NCBI GenBank assembly: GCA_027315165.1
Contig: DAHUYN010000001.1
Span: 244,598 to 308,597, forward strand
Origin: Thermoplasmata archaeon
GTDB taxonomy: Archaea; Thermoplasmatota; Thermoplasmata; Lutacidiplasmatales; UBA184
Reading direction: 5' to 3'
DNA: 64,000 nt
Of the stretch, positions 7,726 through 16,787 are shown piece by piece (within the stretch, counting starts at the first letter, position 1; each line of letters begins with the position of its first letter). The notes beneath the pieces were generated by a model that saw nothing but the letters and a program-made list of their open reading frames with translations, made no database searches and had not been told where the DNA came from. A program made the position numbers and the translations under genes.

Positions 7726-9065
7726 GTATGGATGTGATGCGCATGAACGCGTGTCGAGCCGGCCCCCGCACCGCCGGAGAGGGGCCGGATCGGTCCGGCG
7801 AGGACCGTCACGGTCCCCGCGTCCGGGAACGCCTCGGCCGCGGCGGTACGGACCGACTCGGGACTCAGCCGGCGCAGCTCCGACGGCCAGGCCGTGAGGA
7901 ACGTCTCGCCGAGGTGGTGGTAGGCGACATCGAGCGCCAGTTCGTGCGCGCCCTGGGTCGTTTCGAGCGCGAGCGGAAGCTCGCCGATCGTGCTTTCCCG
8001 CATCCGCTCGAGCTCGGGACCCCGGATGCGCTCGTGGCGGATCCGGTCCACCTCGGCGTAGAGAAGGCGGAGCGCCGCGTCGACGCGCTCGGGGCCGGTC
8101 CCGGCCTGCGCCTCCCAGTAGCCGCCCCAGCGCATCGCCTCGAGAGAGCTCGAGGCGTGGTAGGCGAGCCCCTCCTTCTCGCGGACGTTCTGGAAGAGCC
8201 GCGAAAGGAGCGCGCGGCCCCCGAGGACCTCGTTGGCGAGGAACGCCCCGGCGTAGCTCGGGTCGCTGCGCGCGATCGAGGCGCCCCCGACGCGGATCTC
8301 GACCTGGGCCCGGCCGGGCATCGAGAGGCGCCGTCGTTGCGGTCTCTTCCCGCGCGGGGCTCTCGCGACGGGTCTCGCGGCCGGCTCCGAGCCCGCCGGC
8401 AGGTCGCGGAACCCCCGCGAGGCGAGCCGGGCGATCGTCGCCAGGCCCGGCCGGGCCGTGAGCACGAGCTGACCGCCGGCGGCGGTGACGTGCCGCTCGT
8501 GGAACCGGACGAGGTCGGCCCGATGGACCCGGGCGACGCTCTCGTGCGTCCCGGCCCCGCTCTTCGCGTAGGGATGGTCTGGCGGGAACACCGCCGAGAG
8601 GAGCGCGCGATCGGCGCGGCTCTCCGGCTGGCTGAGCTCCCGGAGCTGCCGCTCGTAGAGCTGGCGGCGGACGCGCTCGAGGTCCTCGCGTTCGAAGCGC
8701 GGGGCGAGGACGACGTCGGCGAGGAGGCCGAGGAGCGGGACGAGGGACTCCTCGGGTCCCCAGACGGTCACCTCCGCGCTCTCGGGATCGCAGTGGTGCG
8801 TGAGGACCGCGCCGTGCCGGTCGAGGACCTGCGCGAGGGCCACACGGTCGCGGGTCCCGGCGGCGGCGGCGCCCGTCGCCGACACGAGGGCCGCGAGGCC
8901 CCCGAGCTCCCCGTCGCAGGCCCAGCCCGCGGCGGAGACGAACGTCGCGGAGAAGCTCCGCGCCGCCGGCGGCGGGGCCTGTCGGAAGACCTCGAGACCG
9001 TTCCCGAGCCGGGTCCCCTCGACCCGCAGGGGGTCGCTCGACTCACGCGTCAAGGGAGGCTCCAC
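7716..9065 (-). CDS. M16-family peptidase homologue, probably non-catalytic partner
   Basis: A 449-residue M16-fold protein. The zinc-binding HxxEH motif is absent; its place is taken by GWACDGELGGLAALV near residue 50. The C-terminal half keeps the family pattern, including an FLANEVLGGRALLSRLFQNV segment and REKEGLAYHASS. M16 enzymes often work as an active/inactive pair, and the active partner is immediately upstream on the same strand with a 23-base overlap. I infer that the two form a heterodimeric peptidase. Cellular location and substrate are not indicated; no signal peptide is seen. Confidence 0.8.
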   Translation of the reverse strand: MEPPLTRESSDPLRVEGTRLGNGLEVFRQAPPPAARSFSATFVSAAGWACDGELGGLAALVSATGAAAAGTRDRVALAQVLDRHGAVLTHHCDPESAEVTVWGPEESLVPLLGLLADVVLAPRFEREDLERVRRQLYERQLRELSQPESRADRALLSAVFPPDHPYAKSGAGTHESVARVHRADLVRFHERHVTAAGGQLVLTARPGLATIARLASRGFRDLPAGSEPAARPVARAPRGKRPQRRRLSMPGRAQVEIRVGGASIARSDPSYAGAFLANEVLGGRALLSRLFQNVREKEGLAYHASSSLEAMRWGGYWEAQAGTGPERVDAALRLLYAEVDRIRHERIRGPELERMRESTIGELPLALETTQGAHELALDVAYHHLGETFLTAWPSELRRLSPESVRTAAAEAFPDAGTVTVLAGPIRPLSGGAGAGSTRVHAHHIHTHK

Positions 9066-10365
9066 TCGGCTCGTAGCGGACCAGCGTCCGGTTCTCCTCT
9101 CGGAACAGCTCGCGCGCGGAGCGCCTCACGGCCCGCGTATCGGCCCGGAGCGCGGCGCGTAGCAGCGCGCCCTCGAACCCGTCGGATCCGAGCATCGAGA
9201 AGTAGCCGAGCCGGAAGCCGCAGCGGGAGGCTCCCTCGTAGGCGAGCTGGGCGCCCTGTCGGAGCTTGATGCGGGCTTCGGCGAGCTCGGCCTCGGTGGG
9301 CCCGTCGCGCGCGAGGCGTTCGACCTCGGTCAGGAGCGCCCGTTCGAGGCGGGGGAGCGCGATCCCCCGAGCGGCCTGGGCGTGGACGACGAAGAGTCCT
9401 GGATGCAGTCGGGGGCGCCATTCGCTGCTGGCCCGCACCGCGAGGCCCTCGTCGACGAGCCGTCGGTAGAGCCTCGCGGACGGATGCTCCGTCCGTCGTC
9501 CCCACATCGAGCCCGTCGCGAAGAGGCGGCTCTCGCCGCCGAGGACGGCGTCGACGAGCAGGGCCGCGGCGGCGTGGGAATCCGAGACGGCCGGGGCCCG
9601 CCAGCCGACCTCGAGGAACGGCGTCGTCCCCGGCCCGGTGAGCGTCGATTCTCGGGGGCCCCGCTGCGGCGGCTCGACGACCCGGACCTTCGGGTCCTCA
9701 CCCGTCGCGGGCAGCGGCGAGAAGCGTCGCCGCACGTCGCGCGCGAGGGCCCCGGCCTCGAAGCCGCCCGCGACGACGAGGACCGCGTTGCGGGTGCCGT
9801 AGTACCGCCGGTAGTACGACTGGAGGTCCTTCGGGGTCAGCGCGAGGATGTCCTCGGGGTAGCCGAGCGGGTCCCACCGGTACGGATGCCGCTGGAAGGC
9901 GAGCGCGTAGAGCTCCTCGTCGACCCGGAACTCGGGCCAGTTCTCGTTCCCCTCCCGCTCCGAGCGGATCACCGTGCGCTCCCGCTCGACCTCAACGGGG
10001 GCGATCGTCGCGCGGGTCATCCGGTCCGACTCGATGTCGAGCGGGATCCCGAGATGCTCTCGGGGAACGGTCGAGAAGTAGGCGGTGAAGTCGTTGTCCG
10101 TGAAGGCGTTGAGCGACCCGCCGACCTCGACGATCGCGCGGTCCATCTCCCCCTTGCGGTAGCGGGGCGAGCCCTGGAACAGCATGTGCTCGACCCAGTG
10201 GGAGGCGCCGGTGACGCCGGGCCATTCGTTCTTCGAACCGACCCGGTACCAGACCCAGACGCTCGCGGTCGGACTCCCGGGGATCGGCGCCAGCTGGACC
10301 TCGAGCCCGTTCGGCAGCGCGAAGCGCTCGACCCGCGCCGGGCCGACGGAGAGGGCCACCACCAT
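9043..10365 (-). CDS. M16-family zinc metallopeptidase (catalytic)
   Basis: A 440-residue protein with the inverted zinc motif in SHWVEHMLFQG (HxxEH, near residue 47) and the downstream glutamates of ERERTVIRSEREGNE that complete the site. The C-terminal half has the second M16 domain, including SARLYRRLVDEGLAV. I chose the ATG at 10365 (MVVALSVGP) because a TATA-like CGTTATATG (10384-10392) sits about 23 bases upstream. Longer in-frame starts at 10386 and beyond would overlap that element. It pairs with the inactive homologue downstream. Confidence 0.85.
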   Translation of the reverse strand: MVVALSVGPARVERFALPNGLEVQLAPIPGSPTASVWVWYRVGSKNEWPGVTGASHWVEHMLFQGSPRYRKGEMDRAIVEVGGSLNAFTDNDFTAYFSTVPREHLGIPLDIESDRMTRATIAPVEVERERTVIRSEREGNENWPEFRVDEELYALAFQRHPYRWDPLGYPEDILALTPKDLQSYYRRYYGTRNAVLVVAGGFEAGALARDVRRRFSPLPATGEDPKVRVVEPPQRGPRESTLTGPGTTPFLEVGWRAPAVSDSHAAAALLVDAVLGGESRLFATGSMWGRRTEHPSARLYRRLVDEGLAVRASSEWRPRLHPGLFVVHAQAARGIALPRLERALLTEVERLARDGPTEAELAEARIKLRQGAQLAYEGASRCGFRLGYFSMLGSDGFEGALLRAALRADTRAVRRSARELFREENRTLVRYEPSGASLDA

Positions 10366-10383
10366 CGCACGGACCCCGGTCTC

Positions 10384-10392
10384 CATATAACG
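10384..10392 (-). promoter_or_regulatory. TATA box of the M16 operon
   Basis: CGTTATATG on the minus strand, about 23 bases before the chosen ATG at 10365. It supports a leaderless start and argues against the longer in-frame starts. Confidence 0.45.
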
Positions 10393-10480
10393 GGCCCCGG
10401 CGGCCACTCGCGGCACGAGGGGAACGCGCCCGCGCGAGACTCTCCCGAGGGAGCTTCCCGTGAGGGCCGTTCGGGAGGCT

Positions 10481-10488
10481 GATATACT
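10481..10488 (+). promoter_or_regulatory. TATA box of the tyrA-lipid operon
   Basis: GATATACT lies about 30 bases before the ATG at 10514, with no other promoter-like element in the following seven tightly packed genes. It probably drives the whole plus-strand operon. Confidence 0.45.
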
Positions 10489-10513
10489 CGCTCTCAAGGT
10501 GCCGGACGCGCCG

Positions 10514-11641
10514 ATGCCCCGCGATGCGCTCGCCGCACTCCGACAGGAGCTCGCCCGACACGACCGGACGATCGCGGCCGCCGTCGGGGACCGGCTCCGC
10601 GTCGCCCGACGGATCGGCGAGGCGAAGCGGCGCGCGGGACTGCCGATCCGGAATCGGGCCGTCGAGCGTCAGGTCCTGGGCCGGTGGGCGGAACGGTTCC
10701 AGGCGCTCGGCGTGCCGCGCGACCGGGCCCACGCCTTCGCGCGCTGGCTCGTCGAGGAGGCGGTCCGGGTCCAGGAGCTCGCGCCCGGGCGCGCGCCCGG
10801 ACGGCGGCTGCGCGTCGCGATCGTCGGCGGCGCCGGCGGGATGGGTCGGCTTCTCGGGGACCGCCTGAGGGCGATCGGCCACCGCGTGGTAGTCGTCGAC
10901 CCGGCGGCGCGCGGCCGAACGCTCGGCGCTCTCGGGGTCGAGCGGGACCTCGCGACGGCGGCGCGGTCGGCCGATGTGGTCCTCGTGGCGACGCCGATCG
11001 CCGCCGCCCCCCAGGTCTACCGCACGCTCCAACGCGCCGGGAGCCGGGCCGTCGTCGTCGACATCTTCTCGGTCAAAGCCCCCGTCCAGGCGTGGATCAA
11101 GCGCGGGCGGCGGGCGGGCCTTCGGGTCGCGAGCGTCCACCCGCTCTTCGGGCCCGGCGCCCGGACGGTCTCGGGCGAGCTCGTCCTCCTCGTCGACTGC
11201 GGAGACCGGGCGGCGACGGCCCGGACCGCGGAGCTCTTCGAGGGCCTCGGCGTCGTGCTCGAGCGCGTCCCCCTCGACCTCCACGACCGCTGGATGGCCG
11301 ATCTACAGGTCGTCCCGAGGCTCGCGGCGCTGTCGTTCCTGATGGCGCAGCGGGGCTCGAGCGCTCCGGCCCGCGCCCGGTCCCGAGCCACGACGCCCTC
11401 GTTCCGGCGCCAGTTTGAGGTCAGCGAGCGCGTCCTCGGCGAGGCGCCGGAGCTCTCCTATGCGATCCAGGTGCTCAACCCCCACGCCCGCGCGGCGACG
11501 GCCCGCTACCTCACGGCGTCGCGAGAGCTCGCCCGGCTTCTCGGGCGCCGCGACCCGTCCCGGTACCGGGCGCGGGTCGCCCGGCTCCGGCGCTCCCTGA
11601 GGCCTCTGCCGGCGCCGAGAGCCCGACGCGTCCGACGCTAA
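10514..11641 (+). CDS. tyrA: Bifunctional chorismate mutase / prephenate dehydrogenase
   Basis: A 375-residue fusion. Residues 1-90 are an AroQ-type chorismate mutase (LRQELARHDRTIAAAVGDRL, RVARRIGEAKR, then ERQVLGRWAERFQALGV). From about residue 100 an NAD-binding fold begins (RVAIVGGAGGMGRLLGDRL), followed by the prephenate dehydrogenase motif SVHPLFGPGARTVSG. Together they convert chorismate to prephenate and then to 4-hydroxyphenylpyruvate, the tyrosine precursor. The chorismate-making operon lies 8 kb away on the opposite strand. The start is set by a TATA element 30 bases upstream. It opens the operon; the UbiA gene follows after 4 bases. Confidence 0.88.
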   Translation: MPRDALAALRQELARHDRTIAAAVGDRLRVARRIGEAKRRAGLPIRNRAVERQVLGRWAERFQALGVPRDRAHAFARWLVEEAVRVQELAPGRAPGRRLRVAIVGGAGGMGRLLGDRLRAIGHRVVVVDPAARGRTLGALGVERDLATAARSADVVLVATPIAAAPQVYRTLQRAGSRAVVVDIFSVKAPVQAWIKRGRRAGLRVASVHPLFGPGARTVSGELVLLVDCGDRAATARTAELFEGLGVVLERVPLDLHDRWMADLQVVPRLAALSFLMAQRGSSAPARARSRATTPSFRRQFEVSERVLGEAPELSYAIQVLNPHARAATARYLTASRELARLLGRRDPSRYRARVARLRRSLRPLPAPRARRVRR

Positions 11642-11645
11642 CGTT

Positions 11646-12521
11646 ATGGCGGCCCCCCCGCCATGGCTCGCCGTGCACCCGCTGCTTCGGCTCGTGCGCG
11701 TCGGGAACGTCGTCGTCTCGTTCGCGGGCACCGCCGTCGGCGGCCTCGCGGCCGCGGGCCGGGGTCTCGGGCTCCCGACCGAGCTCTGGATCTCCCTCGG
11801 CCTCGCCGCGCTCTCCTCGGCGCTCGTCACCGCGGGCGGGAACGTCCTCAACGACGTCCTCGACCGGGGCTCCGACGCCCGGAACCACCCGGACCGCCCG
11901 CTCGTGACCGGAGCGGTCTCGGTCCCGACGGCCCGGCGGCTCTCGGCGGGCCTTCTCGTCCTCTCGGGCCTCGTGCTCCTCCCCCTCGGGGCCTCTCGGC
12001 TCCTGCTCTGGCCCATCCTCGCCGCCGCGCTCGCGGCGCTGCTCGCCTACGAGTTCCGCTTCAAGGCCCGCGGGCTCGCGGGGAACCTCCTCGTCGCGGC
12101 GCTCACGGCCGCGCTGTTCCTCTACGGTGGTGCGGCCGTCGGGGGGTTCCTGCTGTTGTTGCCGTTCGCGGGCATGGCGTTCGGCGCGACGCTGAGCCGC
12201 GAGGTCATCAAGGACATGGAGGACGTTTCGGGCGACGTCGACCGCCAGACGCTCCCGCGTGTCCTCGGACTCGGCCCCGCCGCGCTCGTCGCGCGCCTGG
12301 CCGTCGGGGCGGCGATCGCGCTGAGCCCGCTCCCTCTCCTCGCGGGCGTCCCCGGCCTCGGGGCCGCGGGGATTATGTACCTCGGGTTGGTCCTCGCCGC
12401 CGATGCCCTGTTCGTCGTCTCGGTCGCGACGCTCCCCGCCCGCTTGCACAGGGCCCAGACCCTCAGCAAGGCGGCGATGACGGTCGCGCTCCTCGCGTTC
12501 GTCGCGACGGCGTTCCGGTAG
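11646..12521 (+). CDS. Digeranylgeranylglyceryl phosphate synthase (UbiA family)
   Basis: A 291-residue polytopic membrane protein of the UbiA prenyltransferase family. The first aspartate-rich motif is in NDVLDRGSDARNHPDRP (near residue 68) and the second in EVIKDMEDVSGDVDRQTLP (near residue 187). Eight or nine hydrophobic segments alternate with short loops. In archaea this enzyme adds the second geranylgeranyl chain to GGGP, the step after the product of the next gene. That adjacency supports the lipid role over other UbiA functions. Confidence 0.88.
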   Translation: MAAPPPWLAVHPLLRLVRVGNVVVSFAGTAVGGLAAAGRGLGLPTELWISLGLAALSSALVTAGGNVLNDVLDRGSDARNHPDRPLVTGAVSVPTARRLSAGLLVLSGLVLLPLGASRLLLWPILAAALAALLAYEFRFKARGLAGNLLVAALTAALFLYGGAAVGGFLLLLPFAGMAFGATLSREVIKDMEDVSGDVDRQTLPRVLGLGPAALVARLAVGAAIALSPLPLLAGVPGLGAAGIMYLGLVLAADALFVVSVATLPARLHRAQTLSKAAMTVALLAFVATAFR

Positions 12522-12531
12522 GTGAGCGGGG

Positions 12532-13281
12532 TTGGGGAAGGTCCTCGATAGGCTCACGGAGCGCCTCGCCCATGGGCCGCTCCACTTCACGCTCATCGAC
12601 CCGGACAAGTCCCCGGGCCCGAAGGCCGCGGCGATCGCCCGCGGCGCCGAGGCGCTCGGCTCCGACGCGGTCCTCCTCGGCGGCTCGACCGGCATCTCCC
12701 CCGAGAAGATGGCCGAGGTCGCGCGCGCCCTCAAGACCTCGGCCGGGCTTCCCGTCATCATCTTCCCCGAGGGGGAGGGCTCGCTCACGCGCGAGGCGGA
12801 CGCGGTCCTGTTCATGAGCCTCCTCAACTCGAGGAACCTCGACCTCGTCATCCGCGCGCACGTGAAAGCGGCCCCGGCGGTGCGCGCGATGGGCCTCGAG
12901 CCGATCCCGCTCGGCTACATCGTCGTCGCGCCGGGGATGCGCGTCGGCGCCGTCGGCGAGGTCGACGCGGTCCCGCGCGAGGCGACGCGGCTCGCACAAG
13001 GCTACGCGCTCGCCGCGGAGTTCCTCGGCATGCGCTGGGTCTATCTCGAGGCCGGCTCCGGCGCGCCCGCACCGGTGCCGGTCGAGATGGTCCGGGCCGT
13101 TCGCGAGGTCCTCTCGATCCCGCTCATCGTCGGGGGCGGCATCCGCACCGGCCTCGATGCCCGGCGTCTCCTCGACGCGGGGGCCCAGATCCTCGTCACC
13201 GGGACCGTCACGGAGGAGGAAGGGCTCGGCAACGGCTTCCGCGCGATCCTGGACGAGGTGAGGCGCTCCCGTGGGCGCTAG
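12532..13281 (+). CDS. Geranylgeranylglyceryl phosphate synthase
   Basis: A 249-residue TIM-barrel protein of the GGGPS/PcrB family. It shows HFTLIDPDKSPG at residues 18-29, the GGSTGIS loop, the YLEAGSGAPAPVP segment and the terminal phosphate-binding IVGGGIRTG and VTGTVTEEE loops. It joins geranylgeranyl diphosphate to sn-glycerol-1-phosphate, the first committed step of archaeal lipids. The only usable start is TTG at 12532, 11 bases after the UbiA stop. The stop overlaps the DUF2070 GTG by 11 bases. Confidence 0.9.
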   Translation: MGKVLDRLTERLAHGPLHFTLIDPDKSPGPKAAAIARGAEALGSDAVLLGGSTGISPEKMAEVARALKTSAGLPVIIFPEGEGSLTREADAVLFMSLLNSRNLDLVIRAHVKAAPAVRAMGLEPIPLGYIVVAPGMRVGAVGEVDAVPREATRLAQGYALAAEFLGMRWVYLEAGSGAPAPVPVEMVRAVREVLSIPLIVGGGIRTGLDARRLLDAGAQILVTGTVTEEEGLGNGFRAILDEVRRSRGR

Positions 13282-15091
13282 CGCCCCCGACGACCGGACG
13301 CGCCGTCGCTCCTCCCGCTTCTCGCGCGTGCTCATTCGAGCGCCCTCCAACGCCGTCTCGGCGGCGCTCTTGGCGATCCTCTCGGCCCTCCTCGCCTCCG
13401 TCGTCTGGAGCCCCGCCGAGGGGCTCGGCGGCTGGGTGGAACGGTGGCTCGTGCTCTTCCTCGTCCCGGGGGCCGTCGCGGCGTTCGTCACCCCGCCGCT
13501 CGCCGCCCTCCTGGGGGGGCGGCTCAGCCTGCGCCGGAGCCTCCTGCTCGCGGTCACGGCCGCGGGCGTCGAGCTCCCGCTGCTCCTCGGCTGGCGGCTG
13601 CTCGCCGTGGGGGTACCGGAGGCCGCGGCGGCTCCCGTCGCCGGCGTGCTCCTTTTCGTCCTCGGGCCGAACCTCTGGTTCCGCGAGATGAGCCTCTTCG
13701 GCCTCTCGAGCCCCTCGCATGCGCGCTCGCTGCCGCCGGCGCTGCTCCAGCCGGTCGTCGCGGTCGCCGGCGTCTTCCTGCTCTACGCTCCGACCCCCCC
13801 GCTCCTCGTCGCCGCGGGGCTCTTCCTCGCGATCGCCGTCGGCTCCTGCGCGCTGCTGCTGCGCGCCGCCGACCGGCCGATCCGTCGCGAGTTCGGCGTC
13901 TCGGGGGTGGCGCTCATCCGGCCGCTCCTCGACCACATCAACCTGCGGGATCCGGGCGCCGCGGAGGCCCTCGAGGCGTTCTTCCGGCGCTTCGCCAAGC
14001 CCGCCAACCTCTACGTCTCGCTCGTCGCCTTCCGGGCGGAGGGGCGGACGAAGGCGACGCTCGTCCTGCCGACGGTCCACCCGGGACCGTTCGCGGCCCT
14101 GGGCGCGAGCGACCTGCCCCGAAAGCTGGCCGAGCGGCTCGGCCCCGACGCCGGGCTCGTCCTGGTCCCGCACACGCCGTGCAACCACGACCTCGACCTG
14201 CCGAGCGCCGCCGAGGTCGACCAGGTCGCGCGCGCCGCCGCGGCGCTCGTCCCCCGGCTCGAGGGGCCGCAGAGCGCTTGTGCGAGCCCCCTCCTGGGCG
14301 GCGCGGGCCAGCCGATCGCGCGGGCCCAGCTCCTCGGGGAGACCGCCCTCGTGATCGTGAGCCGGGCTCCGGAGCCGACCGACGACATCGACTACGCGGT
14401 CGCCGACCAGCTCCGGCGGTCGCTCGAGGGACCCGGACAGCCTCGCGTCGTCCTCGTCGACGGCCACAACTCCTACGTCGAGGACGAGGGGGACATCACC
14501 TACGGGACCCCGGCCGCCGAACAGCTCGACCGAGATGCCCGCGCCGCCGTCGCGGCGGCCGTCGCGAACGCCCGGCCGGGGCGCGTCGAGGTCGGGGTCG
14601 CCTCGCGCTCGGACTACTCGCTCCGGGAGCACGGGATCGGCCCGGCGGGGATCCGCTGCGTCGCGGTGCGCGCGGCCGGCACGACGACGGCCTACGCGCT
14701 CGTCGACGGGAACAACCTCTTGCTCGGCCACCGGGCGACGATCCTCGGGGCCCTCGCTGGCGTCGTCGACCAGGCCGAGGTGCTGACGACCGACAACCAC
14801 GTCGTCCACGAGGTCGACGGCTCGATCAACGCGGTCGGCGAGCGCTACCCGGCCGACGCGCTCGCGGCCGATATCCGCGCGCTCGTCGTCGCGGCCGTCG
14901 CGGACCTCTCCCCCGTCGACGTCTACTCCGGCGGGACGGCCGTCGAGTCGGTGCCGGTCCTCGGACCGGATTGGACCGCTCGGCTTTTGACCTCTCTCGG
15001 GGACACGGTCTCGATGTTCGCGAACGCCTTTTTGATGACGTTCCTCCTCCTGCTCGCGACCTCGCTGCTCGTCCTCGCGGCGCTCTACTAA
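13271..15091 (+). CDS. DUF2070-family membrane protein
   Basis: A 606-residue protein. Residues 25-200 hold six or seven hydrophobic segments. A large soluble region of about 350 residues follows (ATLVLPTVHPGPFAALGAS, then VLVDGHNSYVEDEGDITYGT and EVLTTDNHVVHE), and a terminal membrane anchor closes the protein. This matches the archaeal DUF2070 family, whose function is unknown. The conserved histidines and aspartates of the soluble part suggest a metal-binding site, but this is inference. It starts at a GTG overlapping the GGGPS gene, so it may act in lipid or envelope metabolism. Confidence 0.8.
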   Translation: MGASAPDDRTRRRSSRFSRVLIRAPSNAVSAALLAILSALLASVVWSPAEGLGGWVERWLVLFLVPGAVAAFVTPPLAALLGGRLSLRRSLLLAVTAAGVELPLLLGWRLLAVGVPEAAAAPVAGVLLFVLGPNLWFREMSLFGLSSPSHARSLPPALLQPVVAVAGVFLLYAPTPPLLVAAGLFLAIAVGSCALLLRAADRPIRREFGVSGVALIRPLLDHINLRDPGAAEALEAFFRRFAKPANLYVSLVAFRAEGRTKATLVLPTVHPGPFAALGASDLPRKLAERLGPDAGLVLVPHTPCNHDLDLPSAAEVDQVARAAAALVPRLEGPQSACASPLLGGAGQPIARAQLLGETALVIVSRAPEPTDDIDYAVADQLRRSLEGPGQPRVVLVDGHNSYVEDEGDITYGTPAAEQLDRDARAAVAAAVANARPGRVEVGVASRSDYSLREHGIGPAGIRCVAVRAAGTTTAYALVDGNNLLLGHRATILGALAGVVDQAEVLTTDNHVVHEVDGSINAVGERYPADALAADIRALVVAAVADLSPVDVYSGGTAVESVPVLGPDWTARLLTSLGDTVSMFANAFLMTFLLLLATSLLVLAALY

Positions 15092-15101
15092 GGGAGGGAC
15101 G

Positions 15102-16733
15102 ATGACCGCGCCGAGGCCGACCCCGTCGCTCGAGGGGGCGGCGCGCGCGCTCGGCGACACGGAGGGGCTCGACCTGCTCGCGAGCCTCGTGTCGATCGCG
15201 CCGACGAACCTCGAGGACCCGGTCCGGGGCCGCTACGAGAAGCCGAACTACCTGCGCGCGGCGGACCGGATCGTCCGGGCGGCGCGCGACTTCGGGCTCG
15301 CGACGCGCGTCTACGACCCTCTCGTCCATGGGCCCGGGGGGAACGAGCTGCACGGGATCCCCCGGCCGAACGTCATCGTCGACCTCGAGACGGGTTCGGC
15401 GGAACGCGTGCTGATCCTCGCCCACTACGACGTCGTCCCGGTGCCGGCGGAGCAGCTCGGCCGCTGGAAGAGCTCCCCGTTCACGCTGACGCTGCGCGAC
15501 GACGGGCGGCTCTACGGCCGCGGCTCGAACGACGACCTCGGCAGCGGCGTCGTCACGTCGCTCGTCGCGATGCGCCGGCTCGTCCAGGCCGGCGACGCCC
15601 GGCGGAGCGTCCGGCTCTTGGTCTGCTGCGACGAGGAGACGGGCGGCGCCGGCGGGGTCGAGTCGCTCAAGGCGCACGACGATGCGCTGTCGTCGGGCGA
15701 CCCCGCGAGGTTCCTCGACGGCGACGTGGCCCTGATCCCGGACGGGAGCCCCCATGCGACCGCGGGGTCGTCGGGGGTCGCCTTCTTGGATGCGGCGACG
15801 ACGGCCCCCGTGACCCTCGGCGACGCCGTCGCCCTCGGGGGACTCCTCACGGGCCTCGACGATCTCGCTCGCGCCTGGCGCTCTCGGTATCCGTCGCCCG
15901 ACTGGCCCGACGAGCTCGCGCCCGAGCCGGTCCTCACGGGCCGGGCCACGGTCACGAAGGTCGACCTCGAGGCGGAGGGCGGCAATGGCGCGGCGGCGCA
16001 GCTTAAGGCGGTCCACGCCGAGGCCGATGCCGCGAACCAGATCCCGGAGTCGGTGACGCTGCTCCTCGACGGGCCCCGGCCCGCGGTCGAAGCGGCCCGT
16101 CACGGCCTCGAGCGGGCGGTGCGCGCGCCGTTCCGCCTCGGCGTGGCCTCGAGCACCGCGCTCCCGGTCCCGCCCGGCGCCACCGCGCTCCAGGTCGTCG
16201 GCCTGAGCGCGCACGGCGGCTACCCCCACCGTGGCCACAACCCCGTTCCCGAGACGCTTCGACTCCTCGACACCGGCGTTCGAGAGGGCTGGCTCGACGC
16301 GAGCGCACGCTTCTCGGCGACGTTCGCCGTCGACCTGCGCCTCACGCCCGAGATGGCGCTCGAGGCGGGCACCGCGCCGGCCCTCGCGAGCGTGCGCGAG
16401 GGCCTCGCCGCGCGACGGCTTCCGGCCACGATCGTCGCGCCGGAGGCCCGGTGCCGGCCCGGCTACGCGCTCGACCTCGGGCACCCCGTCCTGGCCCGGC
16501 TCTCGGGGCTGCTCGAGGCCGAGGGCGGCGAGCCCGGGATCTTCGGCGAGTACGGCGGGACCGATGCGAGCACGCTCGGCGAGGTGCGGACCCCCTCGGG
16601 CACGCGCCTCCCCGCGATCGTCTTGGGGAGCATGGACCGGGCCGCGCGCATCCACGATGCGGAGGAGAGCGCCGACCCGAGGCTCCTCGGGACCGTCGCG
16701 AGGACGCTGTACCGCTTCGTCTCGGAGCCGTAG
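15102..16733 (+). CDS. M20-family metallopeptidase / amidohydrolase
   Basis: A 543-residue zinc-dependent hydrolase. Metal-ligand motifs in order: ILAHYDVVPVP (near residue 106), RLYGRGSNDDLGSGV (near 140), and CCDEETGGAGG (near 178). A dimerisation-type domain follows, with LSAHGGYPHRGHN near 375, then the C-terminal metal region with EYGGTDAST. Family members hydrolyse peptides or N-acyl amino acids; the substrate here cannot be read. The protein is longer than typical members by over 100 residues. It sits 10 bases after the DUF2070 gene. Confidence 0.82.
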   Translation: MTAPRPTPSLEGAARALGDTEGLDLLASLVSIAPTNLEDPVRGRYEKPNYLRAADRIVRAARDFGLATRVYDPLVHGPGGNELHGIPRPNVIVDLETGSAERVLILAHYDVVPVPAEQLGRWKSSPFTLTLRDDGRLYGRGSNDDLGSGVVTSLVAMRRLVQAGDARRSVRLLVCCDEETGGAGGVESLKAHDDALSSGDPARFLDGDVALIPDGSPHATAGSSGVAFLDAATTAPVTLGDAVALGGLLTGLDDLARAWRSRYPSPDWPDELAPEPVLTGRATVTKVDLEAEGGNGAAAQLKAVHAEADAANQIPESVTLLLDGPRPAVEAARHGLERAVRAPFRLGVASSTALPVPPGATALQVVGLSAHGGYPHRGHNPVPETLRLLDTGVREGWLDASARFSATFAVDLRLTPEMALEAGTAPALASVREGLAARRLPATIVAPEARCRPGYALDLGHPVLARLSGLLEAEGGEPGIFGEYGGTDASTLGEVRTPSGTRLPAIVLGSMDRAARIHDAEESADPRLLGTVARTLYRFVSEP

Positions 16734-16787
16734 GGGGTCCCGACCCTGGTCGACCCCCACCTGCTCGCCCCGGCCAAGGTCCTCTGG

